Position numbers and translations under genes: made by a program | Notes under the pieces: model-generated | The model's input: the letters and a program-made list of their open reading frames with translations, nothing else | What the model was told of the DNA's origin: nothing | Databases searched by the model: none | In this document: piece after piece, positions 1 through 11,601 of the stretch | Layout: the number at the start of each line of letters is the position of its first letter | Position numbering within the stretch: the stretch's first letter is position 1 | NCBI GenBank assembly: GCA_036897485.1 | Contig: JAYMTF010000008.1 | Location: 1 to 64,000 of the forward strand | Length of the DNA stretch: 64,000 bases | Reading direction: 5' to 3' | Source: Pelargonium nanum | Taxonomy: Eukaryota; Streptophyta; Magnoliopsida; Geraniales; Geraniaceae

Positions 1-1200
1 ATTGTATTTTATAGAAGATACTACAAGAGGTATTCAAATAAATTATCATTCTTATTTTTAGTGTTTGTTTGGTTATTTTACTTTAAATTTAAAAGAATAA
101 GAATTAATTGAAATGAGTCTTTTGAAAAATGAGTTTAATAAAAACTTAAAAAGAGCAAATTCTTGGAATGACGAAATTTGACATTAACATATATATTTTT
201 GATATTTAATTTTTTGGATTAAAATCAACAACATATAAGTAAAAGTTAAGTCAACATGAGGTAAAATCATATTTACTATAATAAGTCTTAACGTACAACT
301 CAACGATATGTCGATCCAAATATTATCTATTCTATTTTTAAAGCTTATTCTAAGTTGCAGGAGTTCAAAACCTCTTCTAAAAACAAACTCATTTAAGAAG
401 ATATGCAAGACATACTCTTTAGAGTATTATATTTGACTAAACAATTTTTTAAAGTTTTTTTAAATCGTAAATTGTTAATTTATCCTTTTTTAGCATATTT
501 TAAAAGATGAAGTAGTGTTACCAAAAAATGATTGGTGCTGAGAAAACATAATAACATCTTGCATTTTGGACAATTTTATAAGGTAAAATTATGTTTTGTA
601 AACTTGATTAAAATATTATTAAGCTAAATCATCATTAAATTAATATTAAAATGTGTAAAGGAAGCTTTGTTACACTGTCCAATCATGGAACGCTAACTAA
701 CTTCCTCATAGAGTAACCAATCAATCACCAGATATTTGGTTAAGCACGATTAATTATTATACTAATCTATTTGCTTAATCACTTGCAGTTTTGTTCTATT
801 TATTTATAGTATTTTTTTGTGGATGCACACTTTCCACTTTGGGAAGAGCAAGTCCCTCTTTTTTACCCAAAACAAAATATTAATATATTAAATTATTTTT
901 GTTGTTGCTAATTATAGAAAACAAAAATAAATTTCCAAATTTTCATTTCATGGTCCATAAATTGATGAAGATTACTGTTTTGGCTCTGACCTTGAGAGGT
1001 TAAGAGGCCATGGAAGGGCCACGTATGCAGCTGGGAATAAAGCGGGAAGATAAGCCAGAGCCTACAAGAAGAAGTGGCCTCAAGCTCTCCATTGGTGTCA
1101 GTTATTATTATTTTATTTATTTCAAAAATAAAATAAAAGTATCTCTGAACGATCCGACACAGCTTCCAGAGAATTGGGCCTCTCAAATTTTTGAGAAAAA
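1..1200. other. AT-rich upstream spacer
   Basis: This stretch holds no recognisable gene, RNA gene or transposon. It is AT-rich with short chance open frames. The right part leads into the probable promoter and 5' leader of the SPA-type gene. Confidence 0.6.
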
Positions 1201-1670
1201 AACCAATTTTTGTGTGAAAAATATCATTTTTTTATTGCTGTTGGCAAGCGGTGTGCGATTTGTTTTGTGGGTTTCTTTGGGTTATTTTTAAAATATATTT
1301 TGTTGGGAATTTTGAGGAGGAAATTATTGGGATTTTTTTTGAGGTTGTGAAGCTTCTTCGTGGAGTGTTATTAAAGTGCTGCTGTGATCTTCTGTTCTCT
1401 GGTTGGTGCAGCAATGTACTCAAGCTCTCTTCATGGTGAAAACTGGTATTTTCTCTCTCTCTCTCTCTTGGTTTGGCATTTCTGTGAATTGTATGAGGAG
1501 TGATTTGCATTGAATTTTTTAATGTTTTTTTGTTTATGATGCTTGGTGGTGGGTTTTGGGTGGAAATTGTAAAGTTTCGATTTTTGAGTGTTTGTCGGTT
1601 GATGGGTCTGTGTTTTGTTTGGATAATGATGTTTCTGTGATGGGTTTGTGTTGCTGTTGATGGTGGTATT

Positions 1671-1970
1671 TTCTGTGCTGAAATTCATGTTCTGGGTTTG
1701 TTGCTTGTGTGGCCTGCAGGGTTTTGATAGTGGGCTTTAATTTGATTAGAGCTTGAGTTTTTGTAATGTTGTGTGTGTGAGTTTGTGGGGTTCTGAAGTG
1801 AGTTTTTTAATATTCAAAATGTTGTTTTCTGTGCTGAAATTTTCATGTCCTGAGCTTGTTGCTTTTGTGGCCTGCAGGGAATTGTTTGTGGGTTTTGATT
1901 TGATTAGAACTTAATTCTGTGTGTGTGAGTCTGAGTGGTTTTGAAATGAGTTTTTGATTCAAAATGGTTG
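1671..1970 (+). repeat. Tandem duplication in the SPA 5' leader
   Basis: Two imperfect copies lie side by side at about 1671-1824 and 1827-1970. Both start TTCTGTGCTGAAATT, both contain GTGGCCTGCAGGG, and both end near CAAAATG(G)TTG. The block sits just before the start codon, in what is probably a 5'UTR intron. Each copy carries its own CTGCAG|GG, which resembles a 3' splice site. Confidence 0.75.
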
Positions 1971-2069
1971 TGGTGCTGGTGGAAGTGAGAGACTGTGGTA
2001 GAAGTTGGAGAGTTCCTCCATTTCTTGGATGTGTCTGTGCTGGTCTTCATGCAGCTTTAGGTGGATAAC

Positions 2070-5000
2070 ATGGAAGGTTCATCCGAGTCTGCTTGGCAGC
2101 AATCTGATAGTTCTAGGGGATTGAGTACTTCCAGAGTCTCGAACCGGAACCTGAGGCGGCGTTTTCGACCTAGTAGAAGTGGTTTGTCTTCTGGTAATGC
2201 GTCACGTGATTCTGGGAATCGGAAGGAGAGAGATCAGGTTGTGCTGGCTCATGATAACCGGAAAAACCAGGTTGGTTTATCTGGAGTTTGTGAAGACGAG
2301 GTAGCTGTTGACCCTTATGTTCGGGCCCTAGAATGGGGTGATGTTAGCTTGAGACAGTGGTTGGACAAACCGGAACGGTCAGTTGATTCCTTTGAATGTT
2401 TGCACATATTTAGACAAGTAGTAGAGATTGTTAATGCAGCCCATTCACAAGGAATTGTTGTCCACAATGTGCGGCCTTCCTGTTTTGTTATGTCCTCTTA
2501 CAACCGCGTATCGTTCATTGAGTCTGCGTCTTGTTCAGACTCTGGATCAGATACTCTTGAGGATGGGTTAAACAGCCAACCCATGGAGGTTAAGGATACA
2601 TCGTCTCCCTTACCCTATGAAATGCGTCAGCAGAGAAGCCGGCTAAGAGGAGGAGAAGACTTTCAAGCTGTTAGAGCTCCAGCAAACACTCTTTCTGAAA
2701 CTAGTTGCATGCAGTCTGGCTCAATTCATGCAGCACGTGTATCGCTAGTGGAAGAGGCTGAAGAAAATAGTCTCAAAGGAAGGCGGAATGTTGTAGAAGA
2801 AGAGGAAAAGATGCAACCATTTCCAATGAAACAGATACTGCTTATGGAAACCAATTGGTATACTAGTCCCGAAGAGGGTGCAGGTGCTTCAAGTTCTTGT
2901 GCTTCAGACATTTATCGGTTGGGGATTCTTCTGTTTGAGGTTAGTGACGGAACTGCAGCACCTACAGTTTTTGTTGGATATAATATCTCAAGTTTTAGTT
3001 TATTGAACTTCTTTATAATATCTTTATTTTATCTAATAGTAATGACTTTGAGTTCGATTGAAGCTCACAAGCTATTACCTCTGAATTTTGGCTCTAAACT
3101 GATATGCTAGCTGTACTTGTGAGCAGCTGTTCTGTCCGTATATTTCAAGAGAAGATAAGAGCATAACAATGTCTAGTTTGAGACATCGACTTCTTCCTCC
3201 ACAGTTGCTACTTAAGTGGCCAAAGGAAGCTTCATTTTGCTTGTGGCTTCTGCATCCTGAGCCAACTAGTAGGCCGAAATTGAGGTGATTTCTTCATCTA
3301 CAGTTTATAAAAGAGAACTTTTCGTTTTGCCCTACTACTTCTGAGTTTGAGCTTCAAAATAACTAGAGAAAGACTTATTTTCAAACCTAATTGCATTCAT
3401 TGTTACATAGAAGCTGTCATACCTGTCACAAAATGTACCGCTGTGCTTAAAATTTCATAAAGTTAGATGTGTTTTCATAGGAACTTTGTCATTTGTTCTG
3501 TAAGATACTAAGACGTTTTTCTTCTTCACACTATTTAATGTTTAAATTAAATACAATAATGCATCTATTTTTCTGTATGCTATTTATGCGTCTATCCTTC
3601 AAAAATGGTTTACATTGTCGACAACACAATAAAAATTGGTACAAGCACACAAATGTATTACACAAGAAAGCTCAGCACTTTTTTTCCGATTATTTACAAA
3701 TGTATTATATCTTACATATCTTTTATTCAAGTATGGTTCTTTCTCCACTCTATATAGAAAAACAGTTCAGACTAAGGCATTCCAAATTAGAAGAAATAAA
3801 GCTTTGCCAAGGTGGAGTTCTTGAATTTGAACTAAGCCGGTCTTAAGGTTCTTATGGAGTAGTAACCAGTCTTCAGTGAATTTATCAATTCTGTAAGATG
3901 AAGAGTTATGGTGTAGGTTTTCGGTCACATTACATGGTGTTCAACTGTATTTTGTTTACTACTATAAAATTAGAGGAATTATATGTACATAGTGGTGTTC
4001 AGATATATTTTGTTGTGTGTGTGTATATATATATATGTTACAATTTTAGACTATTTCTTCCTCCACCTGATATGCTTCAGTAACTTGTTTTCACTGGATT
4101 CTTTATGGTTTAAAGCCTGATTCTGTAATTTAATAGCATTCTTCGGGTAAGTTGTAGTTTGAGTTATGTGAGGTCAGCTATTAATGCTACTTCTTTATCA
4201 TGTGTAACAGTGATTTGTTACAAAGTGAGTTCCTAAATGAACCAAGAGACGATCTGGAAGAACGAGAAGCAGCAATAGAGCTAAGAGAGAAAATAGACGA
4301 GCAGGAGTTGTTGCTTGAATTCCTTATGTTGCTGCAACAAAGAAAACAGGAGGTAGCTGATAAGTTGCAAGACACTGTATCTTTTCTGTGTTCTGATATT
4401 GAAGAAGTTACAAAGCAGCAAACAATTCTTAAGAAGAAGGCTGGCTTGTATCAAGAACCCGGGAAAGACGAGCTATCAACATCAAATCTTCCTTTAACCA
4501 ATGTTGTTGACGATGATGTTTCTGCTAGCTTGGGCTCCAGAAAACGATTCAAACCAGGACTACAGTCTCGCGAAATAGAAGACTTTGATCTTAATCTAGA
4601 TGATAGTCAGAACTCGGAGACACTCACTGGTAACCAAGAAAGTGTTCTTCATAAAAGTTCTCGATTGATGAAGAACTTCAAGAAACTCGAATCGGCATAT
4701 TTTTTGACAAGATGCAAGCCTATCAGACAACAAGGGAAGCCGTTGGTTAGACAATCACCGATATGTAGTGACGGTAGAGGGTCTATTGTTTTGACTGAAA
4801 GAAGTTCTGTCAATAATTCGGCTTCAAAAGAGCGGTATATTGAAGGTCGAGATAGTGGATGGATAAATCCATTCCTTGAGGGTTTGTGCAAATATCTATC
4901 ATTCAGCAAGTTAAAAGTTAAAGCTGACCTGAACCAAGGGGATCTATTAAATTCTTCCAACCTAGTGTGCTCTCTCAGTTTTGATCGTGATGGGGAATTT

Positions 5001-7573
5001 TTTGCTACAGCTGGTGTAAATAAGAAAATTAAAGTATTTGAATGTGATGCAATCATAAGTGAAGATCGTGACATTCACTATCCAGTAGTTGAAATGGCAA
5101 GCAGATCAAAGCTAAGCAGTATATGTTGGAATAGTTATATTAAAAGCCAGATTGCTTCTAGTAATTTCGAAGGTGTTGTTCAGGTATGCAGGGCTCATAT
5201 ACCATTAACTTTATCTGGTTTTGAGTAGTTCATAGTTACTCAGTTGCTTGAAATTTGTAGGTGTGGGATGTTACAAGAAGTCAAGTACTCACAGAAATGA
5301 GAGAGCATGAGAGGCGCGTATGGTCAATTGACTTTTCATCAGCTGATCCAACAATGTTGGCTAGCGGGAGTGATGATGGTTCCGTCAAGCTATGGAGTAT
5401 CAATCAGGCAATTCTATTTTTGCACTTGGTGGATGTCAGCTTTGAAACTAAACGTACTGCAGTGATCTAATTTCTTGCTGCACGTATTTACTTCACGATG
5501 TATAATAAGTTGTTTCTCTTACTTGAATTGCCAATGCAGGGAGTAAGTATTGGTACCATCAAAACAAAGGCCAATGTCTGCTCTGTTCAGTTTCCACTGG
5601 ATTCTGGGCGTTCCCTCGCATTTGGTTCAGCAGATCATAAGATATATTACTATGATCTCCGTAACTCAAAAGTTCCTCTCTGCACTTTAGTTGGACATGA
5701 TAAAACTGTGAGTTACGTCAAGTTTGTGGATGCCACTAATCTTGTATCTGCGTCCACGGATAACACGCTGAAGCTATGGGATTTGTCTTCATGCACGTCT
5801 CGTGTTATTGACACTCCTGTTCAATCCTTCACTGGCCACACAAATGTGAAGGTACATTACTCGAAATTTCATATTATTCATGAGTTAATCTGCTTTCCAC
5901 TATTGCAATTTTTCTTTAGTTAAGTGCCACAAAAGAGAGTATGATCTGTCTCCTTTTGCGTGGAGTGTATGATATTATTTTTGAAAATATGTAATGCAAC
6001 CCAACTATGTCATGAATGAAAAAGTATATTTGCAACTAAACCTTGGTAAGAAAAAAAGATTTTGTAAATAAATTAACAAGACTTGACCTGCTTTTGCATG
6101 GATTTCATGATAATTACTTTTGGTAATGAACTTGCGAAACCGTAATGATCTGTTTTCATTTGTCCGAGATTCTTAATTATTGGGGACATCGGTTCTAATA
6201 ATTTCATATATAGATCAATCTCTCTTAGAAACATGTCCATGTAGACATTATGAATGATGCATGTTCCGTTTTTTTGCAGAACTTCGTGGGCTTGTCGGTC
6301 TCTGATGGTTATATTGTTACTGGCTCAGAAACAAATGAGGTACTTGTCTTAGTCATGTATTCTCTTGTCCCTACACTTGTGTGGTTCTTCACGTTTTCAT
6401 TTTTCTTTTCATATCTAGTATATACCACTGTGAAGCCAGTTCGCTTCATTTCAAGCTCAGGACCAAGTTTAACAGAAGCTTCGGTCACGATCACTCAAAA
6501 CCCTTTAATTACGTTACTCCCCAGCAATATTATGAAAGTTTGACTCCTCAACTATTAGGCATATAATGCAGTTTACTTCGTCCCAAGTTCTTTTGGGGAT
6601 GGTACGAGTATATTTTCTCATGAAGCTTTTTTCAAATGCGCTCCACTGCAAATCTGTGCTGGAATCAAAATATTGTTTACTAATTTTAAGTGACAAACTT
6701 GCATTGCATATCTTGTCTAGTTTATTTTCATTCCCTCTGCAAAACTTAGATTTGTGAGCCACAGAGAATAGTATATGCTCATCCAAAAAATCCAGAGTGG
6801 TTCTGTTCTTTAGCTTTCCGTGATTATTTGATTCATGAATAATTGGCAAGTCGAGGCAACTAAAACCCAAGTTGCACTTAAATCTTTGCTGTGCTTACTT
6901 GTGCTCTTTCTCCAATCACATTGAAAAAATAAGATACATGTGATCTTTTTGAGCCATTTCCATTTAAAATTCCCTCGTTTTGCGTAGTGTATCATGTTTA
7001 TTGTTTTGCTCTGGTCAGAATTGACAATTCGGATTTTGGGTTTTAAAGACCTAACCCTAACCAGAAAATGCGTGGGCTGATTGCGGATTGCCTGACCTGA
7101 TCCACATTTCCGTCATATTAAATCTAACCTGACTCGAAAGTTGACTGAGTCTATTTTATGCGACCTGAACCCGCAAAAATGCGGGTCAGATTTTGAGTGT
7201 CGCTGGTTCAGGTATAAATTGCCAGCTCTACTCTGGGTGTTGGTATTAAGGCATGCTACTGAATAGTTCTGTTAATGTTTGGTTACAGGATCTATTCGCA
7301 TTGAGAGGCAATGATTATTGTTTTTCACCAATTGATCAGCTTAACCTTTATTCATTCGTTGACACCCATATCTCCGTGGAACAGGTTTTCGTCTACCACA
7401 AAGCCTTCCCCATGCCAGCGCTGTCTTACAAGTTCAACAACACGGACCCACTTTCTGGCAATGAAGTAGACGATGCTGCTCAGTTCATATCTTCTGTTTG
7501 TTGGCGCGGCCAGTCATCTACCTTAGTTGCTGCAAATTCCTCGGGCAACATCAAAATTTTGGAGATGGTTTAG
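2070..7573 (+). CDS. SPA3: SPA3/SPA4-type protein (SUPPRESSOR OF PHYA-105 family), COP1 partner
   Basis: Seven coding exons join in phase: 2070-2939, 3127-3284, 4211-5183, 5261-5407, 5540-5851, 6280-6339 and 7385-7573, giving about 902 residues. I chose the ATG at 2070 (MEGSS...), which matches the family's N-terminus as I remember it; the frame is open a little further upstream but without an ATG. A degenerate kinase-like region covers roughly residues 85-350 ([32 protein letters not shown]). A coiled coil follows at about 360-420 ([18 protein letters not shown]). WD40 repeats fill about 590-902 ([42 protein letters not shown]). In Arabidopsis, SPA proteins form nuclear COP1-SPA complexes, the substrate adaptor of a CUL4-DDB1 ubiquitin ligase that destroys light-signalling factors such as HY5 and CO. 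The exon 4 donor appears to be GC. SPA3 and SPA4 are Brassicaceae duplicates, so this is probably co-orthologous to both. Its own repression of light responses is inferred. Confidence 0.95.
5408..5539 (+). other. Probable GC-AG intron of the SPA gene
   Basis: The family sequence runs from ...LWSINQ straight into [13 protein letters not shown]. That junction needs splicing at CAG|GCAATT (5407/5408) and GCAG|GGAGTA (5539/5540). The donor dinucleotide is therefore GC, a known minor class of U2 introns. The nearest downstream GT would insert residues not found in the family. Confidence 0.7.
7019..7231. mobile_element. MITE-like repeat in the last SPA intron
   Basis: A block inside the sixth intron begins AATTGACAATTCGG and ends AAATTGCCAGCTCTAC. 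Its two ends are imperfect inverted repeats of the form GA-TGNCAATT. Similar ends recur at 25730-25903, near 8905 and near 59928, which suggests a short non-autonomous DNA transposon family. No coding capacity is seen. Confidence 0.5.
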
Positions 7574-9580
7574 TCCAACCGAGGACAGGACCTCCAAATT
7601 GTTCAAGGCAGAGAATAAAGAATAGAATCTCGAACTCGAGCTTGTGTAGCTAAGGTAAGAAGGTATAGAAACTTGATTATTGCTATCAAATATAACAATT
7701 TTTGGGATTAGATCATAGTGGACTATGCAATTCACACGTGTGCGTAGGGTGAAGATTTGCTTTGATCAAAGGTATTGTAGATAAAAAGTTTTAAAGCAAA
7801 GAGTAAATTGCGATTCTTGTATATTTTGTAATGCTTACAACTTGTCACGACCATTTTATATAATTGCAATTGATTTTCAAATAGATTCTTCGGCTTTCGC
7901 TTGTTGAAGTAGGTTATATAAACACATTGCAGATATGATCCCTGATAAGAGTTGCTATGCTTCATTTTGCTGAGAAACTGTGTATCTCTTGTATCCTACA
8001 TTTCTTTGTACTTTTCATTGGTTGGTTGGGTTTTAGAGAACAACACAAGTGACAGTGTGGATCTAGGTTTGGGGTTTCAGAAGATTTAAGTAGAGACATT
8101 ATAGATGTTGCTTGTTCTATGAAAAAGAGCTATAAATTTCAGATAGTGCCACTGCTGCTGAAGATATGATTTGCATGTTTAAGTCATGTATTGTGCTTTA
8201 ATGTGTTGGAATTTGCAAGGGAACTTATACAATACATATGATAGATTTATATAGACAATGATGAACATTTTTTTATTGCATGAACATGTTTTAAACATGG
8301 AAAAGAGATGCCAATTAATGAAGTGTCTAAATTAAAGAACCATGGACATGTGGTGTAATACCAACTACTTCAAAGACGCTATCGACAATTCATGTATAAC
8401 TCTATTTCTGAAAAGAATTAAACATGACATTCGTTTTTGGATGGAATGGGTAGTTTGTTTTTGTAACAATTAAGAATGAGTCTGCTATAAGTTACAAGAT
8501 CTTTTTTCAATGTAGAGTTTCTTTTTGCCTAAGTTGTGCTTCGGCCACTTGGCTAGCAGGGTGTTGGTTTCATTGCATCTTTATGTTCTATTGTCGTATT
8601 CAACCTAACTTAGTGATTATATTGGTAAATCATGCATAACTAACCAACTGTCTAAAACAACAAAGTTGACGTTCATCTTGGGACAATTTCACTTTTAGAG
8701 ACAGTGGATACTCATTTAAGGAAGGAGGGACGTTCATCTTGGGGCAACTTAACTTTTAGAGACAGTGAATACTCATTTGAGGAAGGAGGGACGTCTATCT
8801 TGGGACAACTTCTAGAGATAGTAGATACTTATTTTAGGACGGAGGAAATATGTAGTATTGTTTGAACGCAACTAGTTTAAAGGTATTTTTCATGACACTT
8901 AACACAGAGTTGACAATTTGAATTTTGAGTCAGATTTTTCAGGTTCAAGTTAAAAGTATTTCAATCTGAATCAAACCCGCTAGAGGTGTTGGAATCACAA
9001 CCATTCTCAATTCGAACAAACAGCAAATGGCAAGAATCTGCAGTCTCATTTGACACAAAACGACGTGATTACTGAATAATAATAGCTTCGTAGAATCAAA
9101 CCGTCTATTTATTGACTAATTTACTGCAGAAGACAAATTCTAAATCAATGTTAATGGAAATCTATAGGCCTAAACATTTCTAAAGAGTTCAATATATCCA
9201 TTAACACTCAGGAGACTTGAGAAACAGAAGATATTGGATACTAAGAATAATGTGAAGACCTGTGAAAAAAATGATTTTGAAAGGAAAAAATGTCAAATTA
9301 TAGGGATCTAAATGTTCTACGAAAATAGAACCTACCGGAAAGTGATCGAGCTCCATCTTTGATTTCAACCACATTGAAAAGTATGAATTCGTTTGCTCGG
9401 GGTGGCACGAGCAAATCATCTTTGTATTTAATGGGTACGAGGCCTTATCCGTAACTCCAGGATCAACGCAACGCCTTTCCTTCTGGTTACAGAGTTGTTT
9501 GGAATCTGAATTATAGTTTCGTTTTTATTTTCTTTGCTCTCTCTCGTTTCGTTTATCCTTAAGCAAGAACCCTCCAGACC
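7574..9580. other. Spacer between convergent SPA and GT14 genes
   Basis: About 2 kb separates the stop codons of two convergent genes. A possible polyadenylation signal AATAAA lies at 7614-7619, 41 bp after the SPA stop. The spacer contains a 61-bp minisatellite at 8668-8850 and a one-ended MITE-like motif near 8905. I see no other gene. Confidence 0.6.
8668..8850. repeat. 61-bp minisatellite, three units
   Basis: Three head-to-tail units start at 8668, 8729 and 8790, an exact 61-bp period for the first two. Each begins GACGT(T/C)(C/T)ATCTTGGG, continues with TTTTAGAGACAGTG in the first two units, and ends in an AGGA-GGAGG motif. The last unit is more diverged and ends GGACGGAGGAAATAT, which resembles the termini of plant Stowaway-like elements. 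Confidence 0.85.
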
Positions 9581-11601
9581 CTATTTACACTGGCTTTGCT
9601 CAAATTTTGCTGTCAAAGCTAGCTTCGCTACAAGGTGACGAAGCCTCTTAGCTCCTGGACTCGGTCTAAGCCTGCTAGAGTCTCCGACTTCTGAACAAAT
9701 AGGTGAACCAGCGCACCAACCTCCTGGAGTGAAACCATCGGTTGCTCGGTGAAGTAACTCCCGGTCAATTTTGTCTAAGACGGGGGTATTGTGTTTGAAC
9801 TTCCGAGCAAAAGCAGCACCACTTTCAATCATTCTATTGGAGTCGTTTAGAGACAGCGTGTGGGGGTGCTGTTGGGGAGGGTCGTCCCAAGAAATGAAGT
9901 GCAAGTCGTGATTGACTGCAGTCCGAACAAACTCTGGCACGTTGCATATGACGGTTTGGAAGTAGCCTTCGGGAGAAGAGACAAAGTTTGTATAATACAT
10001 TAGGAGGATTCTCGGTAGGTTATCCCAACCCCAAATGATATATTCTACAAATGAGCGTGAGAGAACCATCCACGCTGAACCTGCAATTGAAAAAGTATGT
10101 TATTAAATGGTTCGTAATGCTCACAAGTAAAGAATGTTTGTTAGAGTATAATCTTCATATTGGTCCTTTAAACTATCAACTTAAGCTTTTAGTTGAGACG
10201 GTATTAGAGCCTTGTTGATCTAGGACAAGAAGTCACAGGTTTTTCACGATAATGGGCTTGCACGTGAAGGGGCGTGTAGGTATTAATGTTAGTTGAGAAG
10301 AAGGTCGTCACAAAACTCTTTCAATGGATGACCAAGTCTCGTCACATGCACACAGTCATGGTAGTGAAAAGTTGAAAATACATAAATCGACATAACTTAT
10401 TTGCTAAGATTGTATCAAACTGGTCTCGCTCTAAACAATAAAGCGAGATTGTTTGATATCACAATGCCCTTTATAGTCTGGCAAATCAAATCAAGAGAAT
10501 AAGGGGTAAAGCAGATCCATAGTTTAAAACAGCACAAATTCGTCGGTTCAGTTTCGAAATATCATAAACAAATTTGCAAATTTGTATCTGCAGCATTTAC
10601 TACATACCGATATGATAGAAGAGTGTATATATATGAACAATTGAACACATGAGCACTGACCAGTAAATAATTTGAAGGCAGTTGGTAAAGTTCTCCGCGG
10701 TGTGACCCAAAATATATCAGACTTGGTTGTGTTGTAGAGCCCGGGATCAATAATCAAAGGCATAGCACGTTCATCCCTAACCACCAAAATGAAAAAGAGT
10801 GTTTCAGTTCATAGAAACTTCAGCAGATACATATAGCTAGAATGAGGAGGAGAGGGAAGGATCTTACTCCTTCCAACCTAGATCGCTAGTGTGCTCGATG
10901 AAGTTCAGATTCCGGTTTAAATTTGCAAATGTGAAAAGAAGATCTGCATGATGCACTAAATCAATGTAACAGGTCCCGAATGCAAAATATGAAAAGAAAG
11001 ATTCAAAATAACGAGATATTGAAAACTAACCATCTTGAGTCACAAGAGGATAATCTGAAGCGCTGAGGTTTATAAACCAATCCCAATCCTTACTTTTCTT
11101 GAGAAGAATCGCGCACGCGTGAAGAGTATTAGCAACCATGGTGGGTCCTCTATACGTAACCATGTTGGCTTTGGTAATCATATAAACATTCCCAATTTTG
11201 GAATACATGGGATCCTTCTCAATTCTGGCTGCGAGCCCCAATCTTTCCTCGGCTGGTGATTCAAGGTCCAAATGCACGACATAGTGGTTCCTCGGATGAT
11301 ATAATGCTCGAAGAGTTCTCCAAAGCTTGTCCATGTCACCTTTCGACCCAGAAACTAAATAGGCAAACCGAGGAAGTTTGGGACCCGAAGGAGGTGTATA
11401 AAATGGGGCTCTTAAATCAGCAAAAATTGGGATTGTTTGGTTTGTTTTAAGGTGAGACGGAAAAAGCGCAAGGATTGAATTGATAGATTGTAACGAAGAG
11501 ACAAGACCCATGTTGAAGGAAGTAGCAACAAGAAATATGCATACGAGAGAGGTTATAACAAGAGGAAATACCCATCTCTTCTCCATGTTTAGAGATCCCA
11601 T
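9581..11601 (-). CDS. GT14 family glycosyltransferase (core-2/I-branching type, GlcAT14-like)
   Basis: Four exons on the minus strand join in phase: 11601-11031, 10943-10868, 10776-10661 and 10080-9581, giving about 420 residues. The ATG at 11601 starts MGSLNMEKRW. An uncleaved signal-anchor (about residues 10-30, VFPLVITSLVCIFLVATSF) makes it a type II membrane protein, expected in the Golgi. The lumenal GT14 domain follows: FAYLVSGSKGD, HYVVHLDLE, WDWFINLSASDYPLVTQD, PLIIDPGLY, TPRRTLPTAFKLFTGSAWM, IWGWDNLPR, SSPEGYFQTV and NHDLHFISWDDPP. Characterised plant members transfer glucuronic acid onto the beta-1,3/1,6-galactan side chains of arabinogalactan proteins. Plant proteins of this type are often labelled xylosyltransferase or N-acetylglucosaminyltransferase by homology, but that activity is not expected here. 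Which GlcAT14 subclade it belongs to cannot be settled from sequence reading alone. The third intron contains an old dispersed repeat. Confidence 0.93.
10143..10310. mobile_element. Fossil dispersed repeat (LTR-like terminal sequence) in a GT14 intron
   Basis: This block shares TTAAGCTTTTAGTTGAG and a later TTGCACGTGA(A/G)GGGGCGTG motif with the repeat at 13852-14275. No coding parts are present. It is an old, broken fragment; an LTR-retroelement end is the likeliest source, but the class is not certain. Confidence 0.45.

Noticed and set aside
2061-2069. Earlier start for the SPA protein
   Set aside because: The upstream codon is GTG; the first ATG is at 2070 and matches the family N-terminus MEGSS.
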